A stretch of DNA of 64,000 bases, from contig NW_026516716.1 in NCBI RefSeq assembly GCF_025766255.1, positions 124,001 through 188,000 of the forward strand, in the 5' to 3' direction. Shown here piece after piece: positions 12,230 through 25,100 of the stretch. Both the position numbers and the translations under genes were made by a program. The notes under the pieces were generated by a model, which did not search any database, was not told where the DNA came from, and saw only the letters and a list, made by a program, of their open reading frames with translations. Position 1 is the stretch's first letter; each line of letters starts with the position of its first letter. This DNA comes from Zychaea mexicana. Lineage: Eukaryota; Mucoromycota; Mucoromycetes; Mucorales; Lichtheimiaceae.

Positions 12230-15200
12230 TAGATAAGAGCTATCATCGATGTCAGATGCAAAGCAAACTGCAATCTTGTATTTTATTTCACAAGTATGAA
12301 CTGTGCCCCAAAAGAAGGAACACGTACACATCCTCCTTTCGCTTTTTATATCCCACTCATATCAGTCACACATAGCATACACACCACGTTACCACTAGCC
12401 AGTTTACTATCACTACATGCATACATTTGTAGCACACATATATACATACATTTTTCTCCATCTTTCGATTTTCATAAAAGAAAAGATGCAGTACACGAAA
12501 ATATATACATACATTTTACATAAATACAAAGAGTATGTTTATGGTGAATGTAATAGCACATAGAAAAATGAAGATATATGTGCTAAAACATTCGCACTAA
12601 CACGCACTTCAGAAACATGCTAAAGGTTACATTATTTATTTTTGCACAATGTCGATCATCATCGTTCTTTAGCATTCTTAACTGTTCCTGCGATCGACGC
12701 TTGGTTTTCTACTCCTTTTAATTCTTCAACGGGGTTTCGGTCAAAATGCGAATCCAATCATTACTAATGAAAGAAACAGGCCACCATAATAGCAGCAGAC
12801 ACTCATAAACACATAAACATACACATAATGCTATGCCCAATAGCAGTGATCAATCGGTTGTGTAGCCAATGACACTGATACTTAGGCTTCACATCATCAC
12901 GTCGCTGCGTTTTGGGTGTTACTATTCTAATGTACAAAAAGGTTTATTGACATCCTCACACGCACCCAAAACCACCATGGTACTTTCGCATAAGAAACGT
13001 GTTGATGTGTGTAGACATCAAAAAAATAGTCGAAATGCTGTTGAATTGAAGGTCTCTATATATTTTAAACCATTTGATTACAGGATGGCTAAAAAATGGT
13101 AAAGTTTAGAGTTGTGGCGAAGATACAATGTGTCATTGATGCGTGAAAGTGGTCAGTGGGTTATATATGTTATCATGATTTGTAATACGTGTGTTTCAAT
13201 TGTTATACGTGCTGCTGTTAATTTAAAGTTACTAGTATAAACAAAGCGGCTATCATATAACTGGTGGTGGATTACAATGTATGATAAAAGCATCGCATAA
13301 AAACGATGTTGCAGACAATAGTTGTTGCAGAATAAATGAAAATATTCGATCGTAAACTCTACAGAAGAAGCTGCGTCCATAGCTGCTACTTTAAGTATAG
13401 AGGGCGAATATAGTTACAGAAATGCTCATCTATAAAATATAGGAAATGTTGTGCAATGAAAGAAACATATTAGGCTTCATCATCATCATTTAAAGAGCTA
13501 CTTTTACTAGCTTAAACGTGAAATTCGTCATTTTTTCCGTCATTGCTGCTTCTCTTTAGAAGTGCTTTATCTCCTTTGAATGTACGAGGACTCCTTCTCT
13601 TTGCTTGTATTTAAACAATATGAACATCGTTTTTGCCAGATATAAGTCTTACTGCATTCATATTACGTGTAATCATGAGAGATTCGCGTGTTAGTGATAA
13701 CGGTAGATGCTGGGTAGCCAAGTGCGTGACGGTCTTCGTTTACGCATCTATTACTTTCGTTTTATTAGTATAATGGAGGCTCACATTTTATGAGGAGCTA
13801 TAACTGGGTGATACAACTAAGTTTACAACATATGCTTGAAGCTAAGCATAAAAGCCACAATAATGATCATCATGTTCTTAAGGATCAAATAGATTGAAAG
13901 AAGATGAGGAGGAGGAGAACGAAGATCAACTAACTGGTATCTTTTGCTTCTTATTGTCAAGGCAATATCTCGTCGTTATTGAAGATCTAAGTAAGGTGCA
14001 GGATACTCCCGTTTAAAACGTACTGATGCTCCTCCTCCTTAGTTTTCGCTCCTCCAGTCTAACAATGGTGAAAATTACGCAATATATAATTTTATACCTT
14101 ATAAAAAAAATTTCGTGTATGTAGTAAAAGACTCAAGCAATAGCAAACTGCAATGATGATCTGAAAGAAGATTGCAGATATATAGGTATGTTCATCTTCT
14201 TCGTGGTCTTGCTTAGGTTGCCACAAAACATTTGCTGTCCCTGCCCCATGTGCATTGAAAGTCTCCCAACGATTTAGCTCGCTTTGTCCTAAACCGATTA
14301 GCATCAGAATTAGTGCTGCACATACAGAATTATGGTAAATGTCAAGCAGCAGTAGTACCTGTAGCTACTGGAATCTATTGTGACGCGCATGAAAAGTCGC
14401 TATCGCTGGAAAATGAGTATATCGGCAATTCAGGAAGGGGTTTTTGCTTGACATTGTCAGTTACTTTTGGAATGTTACATGTTTCTTACAAGCCAAGACA
14501 TTCAACTGTTGTTAGCGCAGTGCAATCAAGCAGCGAGCAATCTATTTAAATCACACGTGATTTATAACGTGAAACTGTGATGTAGTAAGAGAAAGAGAAC
14601 GTAGGTTACTTCTCTTTAAATGTAGTAGTAAATGTACCAATCACTGTGATATCATTCTTTGCTGCGCAAATTAGAGAAGTAATATATGTTGTCTATACTT
14701 GTGAAACATGATCTTGGCCTAGATCAATTCAATTTATCTCGAGTAAATGTTATTACCTGTTTCTCTGAGCCCAAAGGAATAGCTGGGGGAACGGTAGTGT
14801 ATTTCGACTCTATTGTGCCTTCCATACATCTTATCGTACACTACTCTTTCCAAGCAATCTACATATAAAGCCTTTTTCTAATGCTTCGATATACTAACTT
14901 TTCCCGTAATCAGCTGTTCCTGAAGCGATAAGTTGACGAAACAAACTTGCCATTGTACATATGTACTTAGTCGTTGTCTCTTCCTACCGACATTCTCATT
15001 CTGCCATATTACAATTTCTGGTCGTTGAAGGCACAAGCGTGGTCTGGTTTTGTTCCGCATATGAATGTATGAGCAGCGCCTGTTATCCATACAGTACCGT
15101 GTAAGTCAATGACGGCTTCAAACTGTCGCGGTATACAGTACTTTTTAAAATTGTAGTCTCTCCCGAGAAACTTTTATACATCTTCAACTGCGGATAAAAA

Positions 15201-15546
15201 GCATACGCTGCTTAGCTCAACAGTAGTCTCGTTCAAAAGCTTTAGGCGCCAAGATGTGACACTCAAGGAAGAAAGTATGGGGTAAAGCTATAAATGCTTC
15301 TCCCTCGCTCCTTGGTTCTGTTATGTATGAGTATGAAGCAGTAATGATGACATATGTAGAAACGGGCATGGGGTGTGTTATTAGATATTAGCTAGGGAGA
15401 GGCGGGAGGGGCCCGTGTTTTTCTTTTGTTATTCGAATTACGTTGATCCCAGGGTTGTTCTTACATTGAGATGATGATAGCAACAAACCTGCTTTTTTAT
15501 TTGTCTCTTTTAGCAAATAAAAGTATTGAGTTTGGGTCAATAACAA

Positions 15547-15584
<38 letters not shown>

Positions 15585-16038
15585 GTGTGTATGTGTGTGT
15601 GTGTGTGTGTGTGTGAGCACACTAATCCTGTCTGTGCCCATCGTTTCAACTTAACACTTTGTCGCTCCGCAATTCGTGATCCTCGTGGAACCTGCAAACA
15701 AAAGGAACATGAGAGCATTTTTTTGGGCCTTCTTTCTTTCCTCTTTACCTCTCTTCCTGCTCCTCCTCTTCCTCTTCCTCCAAAAAGGCTTCTTCTTGGC
15801 CTGATAGCCACTCTCCTTTCTTTCCATTTATCATACCCTTCGCTCCTTTGCTCAAAAATAACCATCGTTTTCCATCATTTATCTTTTATGCCCTCTTGCC
15901 TATCGTAAGGCACCTTCCCTGTCCTTTCTCTTTTGCTTTTCCTATATCCTCGTACTCTTCCTTGATCATTTTCCCCTCTTTAGACAACCTTAAAAGTCTG
16001 TGTATTATATATACCCTCATCCTTCTGTCAATTCCAAC
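12230..16038. other. 3.8-kb spacer without a supported gene
   Basis: AT-rich 3' flank followed by DNA with only short frames. The minus-strand frame 14092-14304 and the plus-strand frame 14313-14549 lie back to back but show no domain. From 15540 on there are dinucleotide repeats and then a long C/T-rich stretch (15720-15990) that probably forms the promoter/leader of the histone-fold gene. Confidence 0.5.
15549..15616 (+). repeat. Compound (GA)n-(TG)n microsatellite
   Basis: About 16 GA units (15549-15581) run directly into TG-rich repeats (15582-15616), a typical eukaryotic compound microsatellite. A 145-codon open frame crossing it is an artefact of the repeat. Confidence 0.95.
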
Positions 16039-19000
16039 ATGGCAAGAGGTGAAACATACGCGATGGTGGCAACAAAAGGGGATAGGAAGAAACAAACTCA
16101 GTGTGTGCGTGTGTGCTGACTTTTTGTTTTTTCTTTTTAAATGTCAATGTTAAATAAGTAACCGACGCACGATACATTTGTCAAAGCGCTGCCAATGCCA
16201 TCATTTCAGAGATTGGTCCATACCGAGTGTCAAACGATGCATTGCAAGCAATCAACCAGTTTCTCGACGAATTCCTCGTGTATTTACTCTCGTCCTCTTT
16301 ATCACTCGACCTGTCTCGCATAAAAGCCGTTGTTTTCACGCTCTTGCCATCGACCTTGGGCAAAAACGCTATTGTCGAAGCCGAACTCGAAGTCAAAACG
16401 TTTACGGAGACCGAAGCCATCGACTATGAATCATATGAACGTATGCGGATGCTTGGTGGTACCAACGGCACCTTCCCGCTCAACGATGCACTCCCGCTCT
16501 TGCGAGAAAAGTGTCTAGAGTTCTGTACTTTGGCGGATAGGGAGGAACCAAGCAACTCTGCGTTTATGAACAACACTTCAGCAATCGAAATTTCAATTGC
16601 ACCTATTGTTGCTATTTATGTAACGACCGTTCTAGAACACATTGCCGAGTATGTTCTCACGGCGATCGCCATGACGGCAGAAAACGAGGATATCGAGTAT
16701 ATCCGTGTCAAAGAAGTGTTTCTGGCTTTGATCGATGACGTTCAGGTTGGTGGTGTGTTTTATCGCATGGAGCTGCGAGAGAAACTTGAGGTAAGGTCAT
16801 TTTGCTGTTGAGTCAGAGAGAGAGAGAGAGAGACAAAAACTATTCCGGATATGGGGTAAAACAAGATGTACCTAAATTAAATTTTCTTGTATTACACTGG
16901 TTTGAATAGAAACGAGCGTTTGCATATGGCTATAGACCCCGGACTTCGACGTATGCCCCATCCATCCAGCAGCAAAAGCATGTACGCAGCTCAAGTATGT
17001 GTTGGATACATCTCAATTCTCTTTATCACCAAAGCATCGGCGTGTGCTGTACTGACTGAGAAACTCCGGGTTATATAGCTGCAGGAAGTGCCCATAATGG
17101 GGCAGGTGATAATGGTGCAGGATTCCTCGACATAACATTCGATGATTTGGATCTCGGTTACGATGACGACGAAGGTGATCGACCCAACAATAACAACGGC
17201 GGACTGAGTCGCAACGAGCACCTCTCTATGTCTGCTTATTCCATGAAATCCAATTTCAGCCAGCAGCGCCCGACCTCCATGATGAGCAGTAGCACCAGTA
17301 ACGGAACCATCAGCACGTTCGACAGTGCTCATAACAACAACAACAACAACAACAACAAAAAGGCCTTCAAAGTATTCAATAAGGACGGGCCACCAGAGAG
17401 ACCTGTTTCTGTCTCTGTTTACGATCCAGATGCGCCTACCATGAATTTTGAAGATCTCATTCGGTCTGGCAACACAATGCGAGTATCGCTAACACCAAAC
17501 CGGCTACGATCTATTGAGGTAAAGGATCAGACAGTCGATGAACCTCCAGCTGCGGTTTCTTGGGAGAGGCGATCCACTACCAGCATGTCACGCACTCGCG
17601 GTTCAGCACCCCCTTCTCGCTCTGCATCACCTGCACCACGTGGCGACACCAGGACGTATTCAAATGTGCCTCTCCCTCGTCCTCCTGTTACTTCTACCAG
17701 CAGTCGAGCCTCATCCCCATCGCCATCAGTGAAAAAGAAGGATTCTTTCTTGGATGACGCGCTGCAGGAGTACGAAAGCCTACAAAAGTCAAATCTGGGC
17801 CCAAGAGCGACCACCCCTGCAGCAACACCAACTGCACCGATCGAGCAACATCCTACCAAAGCACGTTCTTCTCAGGTATCAGCACCTGCATCAGTTTCAC
17901 CGCCTACTAGAAAGCAACCTGCTATTTCTTCTATCATCACTACCACTACTGCTACTACTACTTCACAGGCTGGTCATTCACGCTTTGAAAATCCTCGAGA
18001 AGCGCCTGAACCACCCAAGCCGAAGGAATCACCTATGCCTGCTGTTGCACCTTCCCCACCGACCCCTTCACAGCAGCATGCCCCAGCCGTGCCCCCGGAG
18101 CTGCAACAACAGCACAAACCAGCGACGACATCTTCTCCAATCGAGAAAGTTGAAAAATCTGTACCAACTACTCCACAAAAGAAGGAGGAACAGCAGCAGC
18201 AGCCGCAGCCGCCTAGAATTATGCGACGCAGTAGCATGAGCAGCAGAAAGAGTCGCGAAAATCTCCGTCGTCAACGCGAGAAGGAGGAGCAAGCACTTGC
18301 TGCTGCTGCATCTACGGAGCTTCCAAAGCAACAGAAGCAGCAACAACCATCTACATCGTCACCTTCTTCTTCACCTGTCATCTCCGCCAAGAGCAGCCAA
18401 GAAAGCGTCCGCGATGACTCCATTTTGCCTTCGCCCCCAGCAAGTGGAAACGCATCAGCCACTAGCAAAGATTCAATCAAGGAACGAGATGAACAACAAA
18501 AGGTTATGGACAGTGAAGAAGAGGAAAAGAAGGCGGTGCATTTTGACAACAGTGATGATGATGATGATGATGCCGTCGCTGATTCGCCTGTTGAGATGAC
18601 CAAGGAAGAGCAGCAAAAGCTCAAACAAGACGTACCTGAACGTCCTTCGACCATCGTGGCCAAGCGTGCATCCATGGCAGGCTCCTCTCGACGACAGTCG
18701 CTTCATGAAAGCTATGCAGTTGGTGAAAAGCTGGACACTGTTCGCCAGCGCTTGTCGACAGCTGGATCTGTTGAAATGTCTGTCAAGGGATGGGAAACTA
18801 TCATGAAACACGGTGACGATGCCATTACGCCTGCTGCTCAAAGACGTCGTCGATCCACGATGAAGCGTCCCGAGGAGGACGAAGAAAAAGAAAATTCCTC
18901 TACGACTACTACTACTACTACTACTGTTGTTGCTGCTGCTGCTGCTGCTACGGCCACGACGACGACTACTATTACTGGCAGCAGCCCACAGCCAAGAGAT

Positions 19001-19495
19001 CCACCATTAGCTAGTCGACAACCCCGCCCTGTCAGCAGTGTACTTGACAAGGTGATGCAGTTTGAGCAGGCCAACTCGCTGGACGATTTCGCACAACAAC
19101 ATCACCGACAACACCGAGCATCTGCCTATATCCCGCGTCGTGAACGATTTTTGTATTTGCAACGAGAGCCTGGTGTTCTCGAACGACGCACGAACACATT
19201 CGCTAATAAGCCACGTCCGATTGCTGTTGATGCTGAAGTCCAGACAGAACCAATAGCATTGCCTACTGCTAGCACCAGCACCAGCACCACCGAAGATGAT
19301 AACGCGCCGCCAGCACTTGTCATCACTACGGAGGACGATATGGGTGTAACCACCCGCAAGGAGCTCGACATGGAAAGCGGCAGTGAGCACGGTATGGTGG
19401 ATGGTGACGAGGAATGGTTCCTGCAGGACGATGAATGGGAAGATACGCAAGAACAAGAGACTGCCGTTGTTGAATGGCTTCTTGGTGAAGCGTAA
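16039..19495 (+). CDS. Histone-fold-like N-terminal domain protein with long disordered C-terminus
   Basis: Four exons: 16039-16048, 16159-16790, 16910-16994 and 17079-19495 (1047 aa), all in phase. The first exon codes only three residues plus one base; it was chosen because it restores an ATG to a frame otherwise lacking one. Residues ~5-220 look like histone-fold helices: DARYICQSAANAIISEIG, VSNDALQAINQFLDEFLVYL, later LEHIAEYVLTAIAMTAENED and IRVKEVFLALIDD. The remainder is low complexity: Pro/Ser/Thr/Gln-rich, (Asn)8, Gln and Asp runs, alternating Thr and Ala tracts, and conserved-looking Arg/Lys islands. The acidic C-terminus ends DEEWFLQDDEWEDTQEQE...VVEWLLGEA, which looks like a conserved short motif. 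Histone folds usually pair with a partner in DNA-associated or scaffold complexes. I do not recognise a named family, so the function is open. Confidence 0.82.
16814..16833 (+). repeat. (AG)n microsatellite inside an intron
   Basis: Eight to ten AG units shortly after the donor at 16791, within the second intron of the histone-fold gene. Confidence 0.85.
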
Positions 19496-20350
19496 GAGAT
19501 CCTCCTATAGCATGTAGAAAGAAAAAAGACCACGCCATCACACACAAACCACCTGTTTCCCTCTTCCTCTATATTTCTCCTTGTCTTGCCACTTTTTAGT
19601 AGTTTTAATAATAACTTGATGCAGTAATAAGATTGCTCTTTCTCGCCTTCTCGGCACCTTAGTCCTTCGTGTAGCACAGCCGTGCAACCGGAATTCCAGA
19701 TTGCAATATGTCCTCTCTTTCTTGTATTTAATCTGAACTCGAAAAAAACAAGTGAGAGGTCAGCGAAATCAAATGCAGAGTGCAGATCTTTTCGTATATG
19801 GAAATGACACGAAATGGGTCAGCTCTGTACCAGCAACTGGGGGCAATAGCGTCTTCGTGTGTAATATAAACAATTTGCCTGTCCGTTGCTCGCGTGAAAG
19901 AGAGAGAAAGTGACACCTGTCGAGACGTTTTACAACTGTGAAGATGAAAATAAGGAGGAGGAAAAGGCATGGTGCGTTCGGTCTTCGTGTCACCGCTCGT
20001 TATGCTGATCTTTTCTATAAGCTTTGTTTTTTTTTGTTATTCAGATATAAAGCGTCGTATCCCCGCGAAAATCATGGACCGTTTTCCACCACATCACACA
20101 CCCACCGACCGATTCATATATCTTCTCTTTCTTTCCTTTCTCTCTCTCTCGCTCTCTTCCTCCTCTTTCATTCTTTATTCCCTTCTCACTACTACTACTA
20201 CTTCTTACTTCTTCTTCACGACAAACACTGCATAACGACCGATTAACATACGCTTCGTCCATTTGCCCAGTTTTTTTTTCACCGGCGCGCCTCTCACTTA
20301 ACCACCACAAACAAGCCAAACAAACGATAATTCGAGTATTACGGGTTTAA
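19496..20350. other. Spacer with pyrimidine-rich leader of the next gene
   Basis: Contains the 3' flank of the histone-fold gene and, at 20120-20220, a C/T-rich tract with repeated ACT triplets that probably belongs to the promoter/5' UTR of the multi-pass membrane gene. Open frames on both strands here follow base composition only. Confidence 0.5.
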
Positions 20351-22141
20351 ATGGATAACGGAGCCAGTTCCCCGGAACTTCCACAGCAGGCTACGGGCCC
20401 TGACTCCTTGGAAATCATGTCCGAGCTGGTTTCATTGGCGTGCTTGACAATCATGGCATCGGCATTAGGTGCAAAAACAAAACGTGAACGTCTCGTCAAC
20501 TTGACGTACGGTCGAACATTAGTTTTTCTTGTGTACATACTATCTTGGGCATTCTCTGTAACGTCAATGGTGTCTGTATCCACGAATAATTGTAAGCTAC
20601 AGAACTTTATACTTTTTACTGCTCGGCGAGGAAAAACAATACATTCGCTAAACAAAACCATTTGGACTCAACAAATCCGCTCACGATTCAAAATCCTTCT
20701 TTTACTTTTACGTCAGTCAATTACACTTCGTGTACTCTCGCAATGATGTCTTGCGATGTGTTTTACGCGGGTAGTAAAATTGTCATGTATGCATGGTAAA
20801 GTTAAAAAGCAGAACTTTATTGCCCGGTGTCTGAGATCACAATTCGCCCCACCCCCCTTCTTCTTCTTAAACTCACATACTTCCTTCTTTGATAGGCTAA
20901 TCGAACGTGTACATCTCGTCACTGCCGTCAGAACAACTCGATTAAAATCATGGCAGTACCGGTTTCATATTGTCCTTCTCCTGCCTTATGTTGCCATTTT
21001 TGTGCTCATGGTAAAGCATAGAACCCTTTCTCTACTCACTGCCAGATATAATTTCTAATACTGAGCTTTTGCTAACTCTTGTTTCTTAGCTGACTTTCCG
21101 TAACATTTACCTGCTTGACACCGGCGAGTGCATCATTGGTTTGCAATGGGTTGCCAGTATCCCTCTCATGGTAAGGTTTTCTTACTTACTGCTATTACCA
21201 CTGATCCAGAACCGATTGCTTATGAGGTTAGAATGCCGACTAATCAATTCATTTTACTTTCCGTTTTCTTCGATACAAATAGTGTTACGACTTTGTATGT
21301 ATTTTTGTCCCTCGCTTGCCTCGGACACAACAATTCAGAAAGCATCAATATATCACCAACGTTACTAACTACCCAACCGCTATGTCTAGGTTCTTAATTT
21401 GTATCTTACGTATCTCTTCGTCATACCACTTATCAACGTCAGTCGTAGTACTACCTGCCGTTCTACTTGGAAAGAAACGCGCCTATACAAATTGACCAAG
21501 CGAACACTGATCGCATCTCTTGTGTGTCTCTTGGTGTCACTGGCTAACGTTCTAAGTGTTGTCATTACTCGAGGACATATGCGCGGCTTGGTCTGTTTGA
21601 CATGTTGTACACTCGATGTCACTATCAACGTCGTAACCATTCATTGGGTAAGATACTATCTTTCATGTACTATCAGCAAATCCAATCCCCTCCTTCGCTC
21701 TTATCTCATAACAACACCTATTTTTTGTTTAACCGCCGGCACCAACTACCTATAAGACACATACAATTGATGATTAAGATAATATATTACATGCATTGTT
21801 AGGTCACTTCCACAAGCGCAAAAATGTCTGCTCGTCATACCGGAACACTCAACAGCGATGAAGCCAATCAAAATACTGGTTCTGGAACCCCGGCGCATGT
21901 CACTGAAGATATGACCGTCGAATCTACCACGATGGATTATTTCTCTCATCATGAAAAGTTCAATTATTCCCAACATCTTCATCATAACCATGTATCTCCT
22001 ATTCATGAGGAGATGGACCATCATCCTCATCACCGGCGACGACACGACGACGAACGAGATGACGACGACGATAGCGTCAGTATCCGATCGATTCAAGTAT
22101 CACAAAGCAGTGTCAAACCTCTGCATGAACCTTCCTTGTAA
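20351..22141 (+). CDS. Multi-pass (7TM-like) membrane protein, uncharacterised
   Basis: Exons supported by splice sites are 20351-20591, about 20897-21010, 21090-21170, 21390-21647 and 21803-22141. Hydrophobic segments occur in order: IMSELVSLACLTIMASALG, TLVFLVYILSWAFSV, FHIVLLLPYVAIFVLM, ECIIGLQWVASIPLM, LYLTYLFVIPLI, LIASLVCLLVSLANVLSVVI and CTLDVTINVVTIHW. That gives about seven membrane segments with short loops and a cytosol-like tail. The tail is His/Asp-rich (HHHPHHRRRHDDERDDDDD is its character) and ends near KPLHEPSL. The arrangement resembles a receptor-like 7TM protein, but I see no diagnostic GPCR motif. Exons 2-5 join in phase 0. The junction between exons 1 and 2 does not: the strong gtaagc donor at 20592 leaves phase 1, while the best acceptor (ag at 20895-20896) needs phase 2. 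A missed micro-exon, another donor or a frameshift is possible. Confidence 0.7.
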
Positions 22142-25100
22142 AAATTGTATATCATTGTCCTTCACTTCTTCCGCTGGACGTTTACATACTCGAACGTTGG
22201 CTGTGTATTATGATGGTATGATTACTATTAGCTTTATCACGGTCCTATTTGAACCTTTCACCTTTTATACTACGCAAACGTATACTGTCTTTTTCTTTCT
22301 ACTCCACCTCGCGCCTTCTTGATCACACACCCATCCTTTTCTCCTTCGTCCAGCCTAGTGGTGTAGCAGACCGACGAAGCTCCAATCCTCTACTGCGCCG
22401 GTATATATATATATATATATATATATTGCTCACCACTCCCATCATTTCTCTTTGCTATCATGGCTGGTCTATGCAAGTAAAGTAACTGGTAATTTTTCTC
22501 TTCTTCTAGTATAAACCCCTCATCTTCCTCTTCTCCTCGGTCGACCCATAAATCCACCATCTTTACATCTCGTATTTGGAGAAAACCTATGTACTCTTTT
22601 TTCATATCATCATGTGCACATGCTTTTATTATTACTTCATGTTTTTCCTTAGTACTTTATGTTCATTAACTTCATTAAAACTCCCTGATGACGCTGCTGG
22701 TGCTATAGCAACAGCAGAAAACATTGAAACCATTTAGTTGTACATCTCGTACATACCCAGTAGCACACACACACATGATACATGCACAAAAATAATCGTT
22801 TCTAGAACTATTACGGGACAATAACAACAGTAATGACGCATCATTTCACCATTACAAAGCTGCGCCACTTTATATTTCTTATATCATATGAATTTTACGT
22901 TGTGCGCTTTGTGTGTGATGTACTCAACTGATTACATACTTTTGGTAACCGCGATGGCAACAACCCGGCCTTGTCCTATCTTACTACTATTACTAAACGT
23001 GTTTGGCTATATATTAGAAGAATAAGAAAAGAACTTGTGTAAGTAATTTACGGAAAAAAGAGCTTTGCACATTCAACCATGGTCTCCTCATCAGCTTATC
23101 CCATAAAGGTGCGATCTGCAATCAAAGCTTTGGCTCTCTCCTATACTGTACATAGAGACTGTGTTACACACATATGTATGAAAGAACGTGGAACTGGCTG
23201 CCGTGATCAATTAGAAATCTATAATTTTGACATGGGCATCATCCCAACAGCCGGTTTTAAATATAAAGTCTAGTACATTCTGTCTTCTTTTCTTTCGCAT
23301 CGCCCAAAAATGCGGATACTGTGTTCGTGCGTGAGTTTAATTTTGTAGCACTTTTTGTTGATTGTAGTACATTCACAGACGCATGAATTGTGTTGCCCAA
23401 AGGAGCCAAAGGAGGGAGAAACTTGAAAAACGTCGGTAGCACCAACTTTTGATGCTGATCATCGAATCGTATCAAGCTGTTTGAATATAAATGTGGCCTA
23501 ACCTGTAATACATATGCCAACAAATTCATTAAGCTGTTTGGAAAAAACAAGCGAACCAAGATGTGGATCGCTCCTTGACAGTTTTATTGAGTTATAGCAA
23601 AGGTGAAGTACATTATCGTACACCAAAAATATGTTCATTTTTAAACAAGTGGCTCTTGCGTTGTTTGTGTGATGATGGCATCATACTAAAAACAACTCTG
23701 ACAACTTTCTTGTAACTGTTTGTTTGTACGCTAATCTTTTTTAAGCAATTGGATATGGCTTTGATCTTTTCAAATCACACAGAATAGCACTAAAATGGTA
23801 CAGATTCTTCCTTCCTTGTATCATCTTTGGCGTTTCAGCCAATTACGTACTACTCGAAACACATCCTGGCGATAAACGTATTTTCATTAATGTTTCTCGG
23901 TTTTTTCTTCTGTACAACACAGTAGAACAAAACGCTTATTGTTGGGTCCTCTTTAATCAAGGAGAGAGACGCAACTTGGTGAGCATGTCAAAGATCAGCA
24001 TATAATTTCAACATTCTCCACAATATGATATCGATATATATGTTATGCTTCATCAAAGAAACACAAGAAGCGAGGCTGCCAAGAACTGTTATGATCATCA
24101 TCGTCATATGGCTCACACAGTGTTGCTGTTTATTACTTTACTGGCAAAACTTGTATTTAATATATTATATTGAAAACGCCCCTACAGAGTGGCGCATCGT
24201 CGTACTACCAAACTTCGTAGTGACTGTTCCGGTTCCTTTCCTGGGCATGTGTATGTTCGCGTGAAAAGAAATCTACTACCTCATTACTTGTAACTGAGTA
24301 TGGCGCGGTAACATATTAAGACTGTCATCTACCACTACACATCATGTTTCCAATATCCGTCGGTGCTATGCTCACTGAGTGATAATATTTTACATTACCT
24401 TATATTACAGTAGCAAAGGAAGCTCAATGAAGTAATACTCTCTCGTAATGTGGCAAAATGCATAGGTTCAGATTGCATATGTACCGCAAAAGAAAAAAAG
24501 GATGCGCCTACTGTACTTGGCCTATTTTACATAAGCTACTAGCCATACTGTATTTCATAAACGCCATTTAGTGTTTGATGATGATGATCTCTGTACATGC
24601 ATATTGCCTTTCTTTAGCATTGCCTAAATTGGGTGAAGTTTAGTTCTCTCCTGTGAGGTGAGAGTTCAATATACGATGATACATCCTGCATGCATGCCAT
24701 ACACGTACACATATACAATGCATATTAGCTATGCATATACAGCGCAGAACAAAATAATTTCAAACTAAGAAAAGCACTTCTTACCCACTTGGCTGATTCT
24801 GCAGGATGTGAGCCTGTTCGTTCTTCTTCTGCAGTATGTACTTCTGAGCTTACCCGCATGCATACGTGTCATATCAAGCTGATAATACTACACGCCCTAA
24901 AAGATTATATGCACGTTTTGGCTTATCTTTACATTTCACTCAGACTACCGCTGTAATCTTACCACAACATCATCGGCATGTATTTGGATACGCCCTATAA
25001 TCGTCTTATCGCTGTTATTAACCCGTGCATCAGCTTTCGGAGCGGCACCGTCGTCATGATCTCCCAAATTTCGACGTTCAAAAAAGTTCAGGTACTGAGA

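Noticed and set aside
15471..15908. 145-codon plus and 122-codon minus frames
   Set aside because: Both run through the (GA)n-(TG)n microsatellite and pyrimidine-rich tract, which lack stops by composition.
17527..19677. Several 100-180 codon minus-strand frames
   Set aside because: Antisense shadows of the low-complexity exon of the histone-fold gene.
23257..23559. 100-codon minus-strand frame
   Set aside because: No ATG start (TTG only), no domain and no splice partners found; kept out of the gene list.
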